Positions 13,852-19,557 of a DNA stretch of 49,892 nt are shown here, in pieces. This DNA is from a virus: positions 1 through 49,892 of IMG/VR virus record IMGVR_UViG_3300035698_009409; one strand, given 5' to 3'. Every line of letters begins with the position of its first letter. Position 1 is the stretch's first letter. The position numbers were made by a program, and so were the translations under genes. The notes below the pieces were generated by a model, which was not told the origin of the DNA, ran no database searches, and worked only from the letters and a program-made list of their open reading frames with translations.

Positions 13852-13968
13852 CTTTTTAACTTTTTAACTTTTTAACTTTTTAACTTTTATTTCAATATTT
13901 TTATTTATTAACTTTTATTTATTAACTTTTATTTATTAACTTTTATTTATTAACTTTTATTTAAAAAC
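13842..13968 (+). repeat. Two adjacent AT tandem repeat arrays
   Basis: AACTTTTT (8 bp) is repeated five times from 13842 to 13881, with a sixth degenerate copy. TTTTATTTATTAAC (14 bp) is repeated four times perfectly at 13899-13954, with one degenerate copy to 13968. The arrays separate the stop of the first AT-rich gene from the next ATG. Confidence 0.92.
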
Positions 13969-13976
13969 TTATTATT

Positions 13977-14345
13977 ATGAAATACCAAAAATTAATTTTA
14001 GACTTCTTTGCAGCCAAAGAAGCTATAAAAAAAACTGTAATTAATATTCCCATAGATGCTATAGACTCAAAGTATAGCCCTGACAACTGTTATTTTGTGA
14101 CATTAATTGAGTGTGTTGACAGGCATACACAACCTGAATACATTGATATAGCCGATTTAATTAATGATTTCGATACGTTGAAAGAAGTACAAAATGTTTT
14201 AATTAATGGAACTGATGTAGAAAAAAATGAGCTACATTATTTATTGAATAAAATTATTTTTGACGCAGAACGCAATATATTACGTGATCAATTAGACGTA
14301 ACTATCCAAACAGCTATTATTGAACAGTTAAGTTTAATTAAATAA
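13977..14345 (+). CDS. AT-rich duplicated protein, copy 1 (122 aa)
   Basis: A helical acidic protein starting MKYQKLILDFF. It is a clear paralogue of the next gene: long identical stretches include DSKYSPDN, LINDFDTL and EVQNVLI, plus the C-terminal helix QTAIIEQL. No domain is recognised; the regular helix pattern could mark an immunity or antitoxin-like protein, but that is not supported. It sits between an AT repeat array and its duplicate. Confidence 0.78.
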   Translation: MKYQKLILDFFAAKEAIKKTVINIPIDAIDSKYSPDNCYFVTLIECVDRHTQPEYIDIADLINDFDTLKEVQNVLINGTDVEKNELHYLLNKIIFDAERNILRDQLDVTIQTAIIEQLSLIK

Positions 14346-14379
14346 ATAAAATAATTTATAAACTTAATTCTTAAAAACT

Positions 14380-14751
14380 ATGAAATACCAAAAACTAATT
14401 TTAGATTTCTTTACAATCAAAGAAGCTATTCAATATACTTTAATTAATGATTTAGTAGATGCTACAGACTCAAAGTATAGCCCTGACAACTTTTATTTTG
14501 AGACATTAGTTGATTGTGTTGACAAACATAGTGTACTACCTGAATACATTAATATAAACGATTTAATTAATGATTTTGATACGTTGCAAGAAGTACAAAA
14601 TGTTTTAATCAAGGGAAATAATGTAGAAAAAAATGAGCTATATTATTTAATAAACAAACTTATTTTTGATGCAGAACGCAAAGTATTACGCTCTCAATTA
14701 ACTATAACTATTCAAACAGCTATTATTGAACAGTTACGTTTAATTGAATAA
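14380..14751 (+). CDS. AT-rich duplicated protein, copy 2 (123 aa)
   Basis: A tandem paralogue of the previous gene, with the same length, same start (MKYQKLILDFF) and same conserved blocks. Substitutions are spread evenly (for example PEYIDIADL against PEYININDL), so both copies have been kept as proteins since duplication. Two further residues occur in its middle (HSVLPEY against HTQPEY region). A good terminator follows 25 nt after the stop and ends the AT-rich transcript. Confidence 0.78.
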   Translation: MKYQKLILDFFTIKEAIQYTLINDLVDATDSKYSPDNFYFETLVDCVDKHSVLPEYININDLINDFDTLQEVQNVLIKGNNVEKNELYYLINKLIFDAERKVLRSQLTITIQTAIIEQLRLIE

Positions 14752-14776
14752 ATAAAATAATTTTATTTAATGTATG

Positions 14777-14805
14777 AAGCTACTCTAATAAAGTAGCTTT
14801 TTTTA
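14777..14805 (+). terminator. Rho-independent terminator
   Basis: AAGCTACT/AGTAGCTT, an 8-bp stem with a 7-nt loop, is followed by a T run. Confidence 0.88.
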
Positions 14806-14988
14806 TGCTATGTAATTAATTTAATAAACTATTTTTAATTTATAGCACATTATATTAATAAAGTATATTGAATAGCTTAAAAGTGTTTAAAACAAGTTTA
14901 TTACAAAAGTTGTCCCCTATCTAATTAACCAGATAATTCATATTATATCTACCGTATCCCACCGAGATCCACACCACCCTTACGTGAC

Positions 14989-15025
14989 GAGTCCTTGAAT
15001 CCGAGTCCTTGAGCCTGAGTCCTTG
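14989..15025 (+). repeat. Three GAGTCCTTG iterons, 14-bp period
   Basis: GAGTCCTTG occurs at 14989-14997, 15003-15011 and 15017-15025, exactly 14 bp apart, with varying spacers (AATCC, AGCCT). They lie about 160 bp from the DnaA-domain-IV-like gene, which could make them protein-binding iterons. Confidence 0.8.
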
Positions 15026-15179
15026 TTTCCTACATCTTTACCCCCAACCTGTCCCACTATATATATACCAGAAAACCCCCGCGTATAGCCGTCCCCCCTC
15101 CCAACATCCCCCCACAATAAACCAGAACCGAGTATCCCCAATTCTGATTCATTATATAGTTACAGGGAAAGCTATTATT

Positions 15180-15524
15180 TCAAAAGTCTATTCCTTGAGT
15201 AGGGGATAGGAATAGGGAGGAGGTGAGCATGGGTGGGATAGGAATAGGGAGGATTAGCAGGGTGCGTTGGTGATAGTACTGGGGGATTGATTGTTCGGCG
15301 TGGTGTACGGATCTGGGACTGGATAAGCCAAACAATCCTGCTACCTCGGACTGGGTGAGGGTTGTAAACCAACGGATAAAGTAAATGGACACCTTCCTGG
15401 CCTCCATGATATATTGGTTGCGATGCCTGGAAGTGAGGGACTCGGGACATAAGAGGAGTCCCCTTTTTTCGAAGAGGACTTTACTATAGGCAGCGGATAC
15501 GGATTCGATAATAAGTTGTATCAT
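15180..15524 (-). CDS. Stand-alone DnaA domain IV-like DNA-binding protein (114 aa)
   Basis: Residues 30-82 match the DnaA C-terminal (domain IV) pattern: SRHRNQYIMEARKVSIYFIRW, then LTQSEVAGLFG and SPRSVHHAEQSI. These align with the DnaA series SRKR..., R..AMYL, LS..EIG..FG and the signature DHsTVlHA. That fold binds DnaA boxes through a helix-turn-helix. The AAA+ ATPase is absent. ATG 15524 is chosen because a start at 15578 would run through a tRNA T-arm. The Pro/Ile-rich C-terminus is encoded by a GGATAGGAATAGGGAGGA direct repeat. It may compete with or recruit host DnaA sites (inference). Confidence 0.65.
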   Translation of the reverse strand: MIQLIIESVSAAYSKVLFEKRGLLLCPESLTSRHRNQYIMEARKVSIYFIRWFTTLTQSEVAGLFGLSSPRSVHHAEQSIPQYYHQRTLLILPIPIPPMLTSSLFLSPTQGIDF

Positions 15525-15553
15525 GGGAATGGGGATTAGTGAAAAGTTATTCG

Positions 15554-15638
15554 AAGTGGGAGTGGGACTCGAACCCACAATCCTAGACCTGTGTAAAAGG
15601 GTATTCTAACCGATTTTGCTATTACAAGGTATCCCACT
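15554..15638 (-). tRNA. tRNA-like sequence, degenerate D and anticodon arms
   Basis: On the minus strand a perfect 7-bp acceptor stem (AGTGGGA/TCCCACT) and a perfect T-arm (GTGGG-TTCGAGT-CCCAC) enclose 53 nt. The D-loop-like CGGTTAGAATA is recognisable. The region before it is about 10 nt too long and the D-stem does not pair. The anticodon stem is poor: ACC(C)T-TTTACAC-AGGT would give a UAC (Val) anticodon, but other readings exist. It may be a decayed tRNA or a tRNA-derived attachment remnant. The 3' end of the neighbouring 92-aa gene overlaps it. Confidence 0.5.
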
Positions 15639-15884
15639 ATTAGTGGTATCTATAAATCCAATTTTAAAAGCTATAAGTCTAGACTTGATGGAATCATAAT
15701 CTTCAATTCCATATCCTTCCTGATCTGTTACAAAGAAAGCATAGGTCTCGATTTCTGCTTCCGATAAGTTATGGCCCAGCATATCTGCAAAAGCCCCAAA
15801 TAGGACATCATCATCGAATTCATAATCCTCTGCACAAGAGATCAAGGAAAGGATGTTGTTAAGGGTTGTTTTAATTTTTCTCAT
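15606..15884 (-). CDS. Hypothetical acidic protein (92 aa)
   Basis: A helical N-terminus (KIKTTLNNILSLISCAEDYEFDDDVLFGAFADML) and an acidic body; no family is recognised. Its last residues and stop (TAG at 15606-15608) lie inside the tRNA-like sequence, so either the C-terminus is acquired by read-in or the tRNA-like sequence is not functional. The upstream DNA looks host-derived. Confidence 0.6.
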   Translation of the reverse strand: MRKIKTTLNNILSLISCAEDYEFDDDVLFGAFADMLGHNLSEAEIETYAFFVTDQEGYGIEDYDSIKSRLIAFKIGFIDTTNSGIPCNSKIG

Positions 15885-16241
15885 TCTATTTTAAGTTATT
15901 AGTTTAATAATACCGCACTATTGGTAACACTAAGTATAATTTATGGCGAAAAGCCACAAAATCATATTCTTAACGTTATTTTAGTTTTTTAGGAAGCCTT
16001 TTACAGCGCCTACACCCGCTACATTAAGCTTCATTGTATTTTTAGTTGCTATCGCAGTTTAGCGCCTAGGGCGTATTTAGCTGAGAATTAGAAGCACACA
16101 CGCAACATAATGCCGTATATAAAAAATAAATGTGTTAGCAGTCTTGGTACATCCTCCTTCGATTCAACATTGTGGTTTATTAGTGGTTGTGTTTATGCGC
16201 TGTATATAGCCAATTGTGTTTATACAGTTGTTAGCCACCAT
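15885..16241 (-). other. Gene-poor, host-like noncoding stretch
   Basis: 357 nt without a real gene. Its composition and short motifs (GTGTTACCAATAGTGCGG, GCTAACACATTTAT, GGCTAACAACTGTAT, all read on the minus strand) resemble spacer DNA between cassettes in flavobacterial genomes more than phage DNA. A 17-codon ORF (MKLNVAGVGAVKGFLKN) is present but not called. Confidence 0.55.
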
Positions 16242-16529
16242 TTAAGATGACGTTGCTTTTATAATATCTCGGTCTTTACTAATTTCAAAGTCGTAATGGT
16301 AGCTTTCATTTGTCAAGTGCGATAGTGCATAGCTAATTCCATTTTGTCTAATATTTACGCCAGTTACAAGTCTTTCACATTGTTCAGGGTCTGTTTTTAA
16401 GTAAACGCTATCCCCAATGTCAAAATGGAGTATGTGCTTCTCAAAAACGGTGGCTAACAATGTATAACCGTCAGGCTTTGTTTCTGTACTTTTTGATACT
16501 TTAGTTTTTAATTTATTAGGTTCTTTCAT
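16242..16529 (-). CDS. Cassette-like hypothetical protein (95 aa)
   Basis: A small soluble protein with a basic N-terminus, then strands YTLLATVFEKHILHFDIGDSVYL and a C-terminal YHYDFEISKDRDIIKAT. No family is recognised. Codon use is host-like. It is flanked on both sides by noncoding spacers containing inverted repeats (for example AACGG...CCGTT at 16562-16579, plus-strand coordinates), which gives it the look of a promoterless gene cassette. That interpretation is inference. Confidence 0.65.
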   Translation of the reverse strand: MKEPNKLKTKVSKSTETKPDGYTLLATVFEKHILHFDIGDSVYLKTDPEQCERLVTGVNIRQNGISYALSHLTNESYHYDFEISKDRDIIKATSS

Positions 16530-16578
16530 TTTTGCTAATTTTAGTTATTAACCACGCCCGAACGGTTATACTTTGCCG

Positions 16579-16725
16579 TTATGCCCCATTAATGGCCGCA
16601 AGGTTTAATCCGTGTTTTATTCTAAACTTAAAACATAGTTTTTCTTCTATTCCGCCAAGTAAATTTTGAGGTTTACAAATAAGGACTTTTTTGACTTCTT
16701 TTATAGAGAATCCATTTTCATAATA
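16579..16725 (-). pseudogene. C-terminal fragment of a truncated cassette-type gene
   Basis: On the minus strand an open frame reads YYENGFSIKEVKKVLICKPQ, then NLLGGIEEKLCFKFRIKHGL and NLAAINGA to TAA 16579-16581, a convincing protein tail. Upstream it runs directly into the end of the phage-like gene at 16731 with no start codon or homologous continuation. It is the cut-off 3' end of a gene and marks the right junction between host-like and phage-like DNA near 16726-16731. Confidence 0.55.
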
Positions 16726-16730
16726 TATAT

Positions 16731-17099
16731 TTATTTGGTTAGCTTTGGGGCTCCCGGGCCCAGTAAGATATCCCTAGCCTGCATCCAGTCCTTACGATCC
16801 ACTATTACGTGGTCAGCGGGGGTTCGATAGGCTGCTTCCATACCAGGATGGTTATTAAGGAACTCCTTTGGGGGTGGAGACTTAGGTACCGCTGAAAAGC
16901 GTATTGGGACCTCAGCTCCGAAAGATGGGGCTAAATCTACCAGAAATTCCTGGAGCCTGAGGATATCGTCCCCGGAGCTTATAAAGGTCAGGACTTGTAG
17001 TTGGTCTAACTTCGTTCCCCTTACTGAATTAAGATTATTAGTAGCGAGTATTACTACTTTTTGTTGGTAAAACCCCTGAATATAAGAGTACATAAGCAA
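16731..17099 (-). CDS. Hypothetical protein (122 aa)
   Basis: Alternating strands and helices are visible: QKVVILATNNLNSVRG, LQVLTFISSGDDILRLQEFLVDL and HVIVDRKDWMQARDIL. The layout suggests a small alpha/beta fold but no family is certain. A Pro-rich loop (SAVPKSPPPKEF) lies in the middle. It is the last gene of the leftward operon 18259-16731, and codon use (CCC, GGG, CTA) is phage-like, unlike the DNA immediately to its left. Confidence 0.72.
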   Translation of the reverse strand: MLMYSYIQGFYQQKVVILATNNLNSVRGTKLDQLQVLTFISSGDDILRLQEFLVDLAPSFGAEVPIRFSAVPKSPPPKEFLNNHPGMEAAYRTPADHVIVDRKDWMQARDILLGPGAPKLTK

Positions 17100-17145
17100 T
17101 TAAGTTTGGTTATTTATATAGATATGTGGGCAATATATACTTAAG

Positions 17146-17328
17146 TTACCACCAATAGAGTCCTCCCCAGATAAGGATAAAGATTATCCATAGGAATACC
17201 CATATCAGGGCATGGAAAGTAGCATACAGAGACACTGTATCCCCAGAGTTATCCAGAATATGCTTTGCATAGTGTAGCATGAATATAGTAAATACTGTAA
17301 GGACACTGTATTTTACATGTATCATCAT
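17146..17328 (-). CDS. Small two-helix membrane protein (60 aa)
   Basis: Two hydrophobic helices (residues 6-21 and 37-58) are joined by a polar loop LDNSGDTVSL. The C-terminus is Trp-rich (WVFLWIIFILIWGGLYWW). The size and topology fit small phage holin-like proteins, but it is not next to any endolysin and lies outside the late operon, so this is only a possibility. Its start overlaps the stop of the upstream 154-aa gene by 4 nt. Confidence 0.65.
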   Translation of the reverse strand: MMIHVKYSVLTVFTIFMLHYAKHILDNSGDTVSLYATFHALIWVFLWIIFILIWGGLYWW

Positions 17329-17789
17329 ACTGGGGATTTTTTAGAGGTTCCCTTTTCCTGGGTGTACCAAAAGTCCTCTTCCATGTTATACCATAGGTTG
17401 GTAGAATAGATGGGAATTATATGGGGCCATAAGTGATTATAATGGGAATGGTCTTTGGCAGAAAGGCTAGCCTTGTGAGCAGCCATAATTGGAGAGTCTT
17501 CGGTTAGCCATCGGGGGAATCCTAATGGCCCCAGACCTACCTTAGCAAATGTAAAATTGTTTTGGAAGCCCCGATTAATCCACTCCCGAAGAATAGCATT
17601 AAAATAGAATTTCAAGGCATTCTCGTATCCTGCCCACATTTTAGTAATGGGGTGGTGAATCCATCCTTGGCCCGTATCTAAGGCCTTCAGGATTTGGTTA
17701 GCTTCTAATCGCTGTTTCCCCAGCCGCTTAGTATCTAAGCAGGCAGCAGATTTCTCAAAATCTCGGCCGTATGGTAGGAAAGTTTGCAT
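17325..17789 (-). CDS. MSMEG_6728-like / pyrimidine-dimer glycosylase superfamily protein (154 aa)
   Basis: The N-terminus is the family hallmark: MQTFLPYGRDFEKSAACLD, then KRLGKQRLEANQILKAL, then GWIHHPITKMWAGYENAL..Y and EWINRGF. This small-protein group is annotated as MSMEG_6728 family or pyrimidine-dimer DNA glycosylase related (T4 endonuclease V-like). The family is conserved but its enzymatic activity is not firmly shown. A UV or DNA base-repair role is plausible. It overlaps the downstream membrane gene by 4 nt and shares one base with the upstream gene. Confidence 0.8.
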   Translation of the reverse strand: MQTFLPYGRDFEKSAACLDTKRLGKQRLEANQILKALDTGQGWIHHPITKMWAGYENALKFYFNAILREWINRGFQNNFTFAKVGLGPLGFPRWLTEDSPIMAAHKASLSAKDHSHYNHLWPHIIPIYSTNLWYNMEEDFWYTQEKGTSKKSPV

Positions 17790-17986
17790 TAGCCCAGGGG
17801 TATTGTAGAGGAAGTATTGGAGGGGTCCTTGTGATACCCAGAGTGTAGACCCTCGTTAGTTGGGTTATTTAATTCCCTTTCCAGGATAGATAATACAAAC
17901 AGGGAAGTAGATTTAAACCCCCGAGTTTTAGCTAGGTGGGTTATTTCGGTAAAAGCTTCGTCGGTAATATTAATTCCAAATATCAT
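17789..17986 (-). CDS. Small ribbon-helix-helix-like protein (65 aa)
   Basis: The start at 17986 (MIFGINITDEAF) is preferred over an upstream ATG at 18040, whose extra 18 residues look like read-through of an AT-rich leader. FGINITDEAFTEITHLAKTRGFKSTSLFVLSILEREL has the strand-helix-turn-helix rhythm of CopG/Arc-type DNA-binding domains. The rest is a flexible tail. It is a likely small transcription regulator, perhaps of its own leftward operon (inference). Confidence 0.6.
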   Translation of the reverse strand: MIFGINITDEAFTEITHLAKTRGFKSTSLFVLSILERELNNPTNEGLHSGYHKDPSNTSSTIPLG

Positions 17987-18049
17987 AGTCGTAAATTTAA
18001 GGTATTTATTATAAAAGCACGGGATTATGCAATTTAGCACTTAACGGGA

Positions 18050-18259
18050 TTAAGTTTCTATTTTAGTAATCTCAGTCCTATAAACTAGGCAGGGGTTCTT
18101 AGCCATGTTATAAGCTGGTGACGGGTCATAGTCCCATTCCACTGAAAGCATTACCTGAACCCCAGATAACGAAAGGACATGCCCCACTACTGCTCCGATA
18201 CCTAGAGTAGGATGGGATACCTCATCCCCAAGTTGGTAATAAAGATATTTTTCACTCAT
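18050..18259 (-). CDS. Small SH3/Tudor-like beta protein (69 aa)
   Basis: YYQLGDEVSHPTLGIGAVVGHVLSLSGVQVMLSVEWD follows the pattern of small SH3-like barrels (GD.V.h...G.G.V......v.V.wd) like those at the C-terminus of UvrD-type proteins or in CarD-like modules. No larger domain is present. It is probably a protein- or RNA-polymerase-binding module; the function is unknown. It is the first gene of the leftward operon, next to the hairpin-rich divergent region. Confidence 0.65.
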   Translation of the reverse strand: MSEKYLYYQLGDEVSHPTLGIGAVVGHVLSLSGVQVMLSVEWDYDPSPAYNMAKNPCLVYRTEITKIET

Positions 18260-18349
18260 GCTGATATATTTAGGGTGTTTGCATTAAAAAGCCAAGGAAG
18301 TACTACTTTCCGCTTAAGGTGACCGCCCCCCCTAACAACCCCCCATAAA

Positions 18350-18391
18350 CCAATATATATACCCCCCTAAAGGGGTATTAATATATATTGG
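18350..18391. repeat. Long interrupted palindrome
   Basis: CCAATATAT (18350-18358) pairs with ATATATTGG (18383-18391). An inner TACCCC (18360-18365) pairs with GGGGTA (18372-18377) around CCTAAA. It could be a bidirectional terminator, an operator or part of an origin. Confidence 0.8.
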
Positions 18392-18437
18392 GTTGTATTA
18401 GTGAAAGGTAAACAAAATAAGGATAATGATATAACAG

Positions 18438-18491
18438 CTTAGCCTACGGCTAAGGAAGAGGAGCAAGCTCCTCTCCCATACTCTGTGGGAG
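18438..18491 (+). ncRNA. Three consecutive perfect hairpins (candidate structured RNA)
   Basis: CTTAGCC-tac-GGCTAAG (18438-18454), GAGGAG-caag-CTCCTC (18458-18473) and CTCCCA-tactctg-TGGGAG (18473-18491) follow each other with almost no spacer. All stems are perfect and GC-containing. The arrangement is unlikely for unstructured leader DNA and suggests a folded leader or small RNA. Confidence 0.55.
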
Positions 18492-18513
18492 CATTGATTA
18501 CTGAATTAAGTAG

Positions 18514-18537
18514 AAAAGCTTACCGTCCTGGCTTTTT
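18514..18537 (+). terminator. Terminator/attenuator-like stem before the late operon
   Basis: AAAAGC (18514-18519) pairs with GCTTTT (18531-18536) across an 11-nt loop and is followed by one more T. It lies 19 nt upstream of the methyltransferase ATG and could end the upstream hairpin RNA or act as an attenuator. Confidence 0.5.
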
Positions 18538-18555
18538 ATAGTAAATAATAACATT

Positions 18556-19554
18556 ATGAACGTGATTGGAGTTAGTGCTGGAAACGGGGTCCTATTATAC
18601 CCTTTCAAAAAACATGTAAGGGCAAACCTAGAGTTAAGGTCTGACTATCTCCTGAAAGACGCTCCATCACAGCTTAACCTTAATTTCCCCTCGGTACTCC
18701 ACTATAAAGGACCCGTTAACTTCCCCTTTAAGGTTGATGTCATAATCGGGCACCCCAAATGTGGGAACAGTTCATCTTTAGCCCTTTCAAGAGGAAAGAA
18801 ACTTAAATCTCACGTTGGGGAGCCTTCATTTGAACTTTTCAATTTAGCGGTAACAAAATACCAACCCCGGGTATTCCTGTTAGAAAACCTACCGGGTTTA
18901 CTGGACTCCTACTCTATGGAGGGGTTCAAGGACTTATATCCTGGGTACACCCTCATATCCTGGCATGGCTCCATGGAATTTCTGGGAAACTCCCAAAAGA
19001 CCCGTATCAGACTAGTATTGGTGGGAATCTTAAAGTCCTCCCCAAAATACCAAAAACTATATGAAGTACTCCAGACTAAAGAACCCACATCTGCCCCTAC
19101 AACTACAAGTAAGCTCCTTTTAAACTTACCCACTAATGGGGACTTTAGGCCCCCCTTGGATACTAGGATAGCCTTGTATGGGGGTTGCCAAAAATCCTAC
19201 CTAGAAATACAGGAACTTTGGCAAGACATCTACCCAGCTACCCGTATAAAGACCCCAGAGGCAACCTTCAATACTGCTCCTGGAGTTTACAAGGATGACC
19301 CAAATAAGCCTCCTTCAACTATCAGAAAATCTAATCGATGCTTTTCTCCAGAGGGTTTATCCTACACACCAAGGCAGCGAGCTAGAATACAGGGTATCCC
19401 TGATAGCTTTCAATTACTTGGCCCAGATAACTGCTCACTAGCTACTGAAACCCAATTATTCAATAAAGGATGCGTTACTACAGGGTCTTCTCCCTGCTAT
19501 GAAGTTGGCCAATGGTTTTTCAATGCTCTCAAAAAAGTTTATCCCACAATATAA
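18556..19554 (+). CDS. DNA (cytosine-5) methyltransferase family protein (332 aa)
   Basis: It methylates cytosine at C5 in DNA using AdoMet, if active. Motif I is GVSAGNGVLL (5-14) with E26 in the next strand. Motif IV is IIGHPKC69GNSSS, where the usual PPCQ is HPKC. Motif VI is LLEN111 (E110-N111), motif VIII is Q147KTR-I-R152, motif IX is TPRQRARIQGIPD, and a terminal TTGSSPCYEVG stands for motif X. All core motifs are in order and the length is normal. The altered loop is typical of a phage GHPxCG subgroup. It opens the late operon 4 nt before TerL, so it probably modifies progeny DNA against restriction. Confidence 0.82.
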   Translation: MNVIGVSAGNGVLLYPFKKHVRANLELRSDYLLKDAPSQLNLNFPSVLHYKGPVNFPFKVDVIIGHPKCGNSSSLALSRGKKLKSHVGEPSFELFNLAVTKYQPRVFLLENLPGLLDSYSMEGFKDLYPGYTLISWHGSMEFLGNSQKTRIRLVLVGILKSSPKYQKLYEVLQTKEPTSAPTTTSKLLLNLPTNGDFRPPLDTRIALYGGCQKSYLEIQELWQDIYPATRIKTPEATFNTAPGVYKDDPNKPPSTIRKSNRCFSPEGLSYTPRQRARIQGIPDSFQLLGPDNCSLATETQLFNKGCVTTGSSPCYEVGQWFFNALKKVYPTI

Positions 19555-19557
19555 CCC

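Larger units (their letters stand above)
14752..15179. other. Intergenic region between convergent gene clusters
   Basis: No supported gene is seen. An AT-rich half (to about 14930) ends the low-GC island. The rest is C-rich and carries three 14-bp-spaced GAGTCCTTG iterons and a near DnaA box (ATCCACA at 14967-14973). A short ORF at 15009-15209 lacks any coding signal and is not called. Confidence 0.6.
18260..18555. promoter_or_regulatory. Divergent regulatory region with hairpin cluster
   Basis: 296 nt separate leftward accessory genes from the rightward late operon. It contains a long palindrome (18350-18391), three back-to-back hairpins (18438-18491) and a terminator-like stem just before the methyltransferase ATG. 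No perfect TAnnTTTG box is seen on the plus strand. Confidence 0.7.

Noticed and set aside
15009-15209. 66-aa plus-strand ORF
   Set aside because: It has a Pro/Ser/Tyr-rich translation of C-rich noncoding DNA, no ribosome site, and lies in the convergent intergenic region.
15175-15450. 91-aa minus-strand ORF overlapping the DnaA-like gene
   Set aside because: The Pro/His-rich composition is out of frame with the clear DnaA domain IV signature on the same strand.
17146-17328. Holin call for the 60-aa two-helix membrane protein
   Set aside because: The topology fits, but no endolysin or spanin is nearby and it lies in a leftward accessory operon; it is left as a membrane protein.
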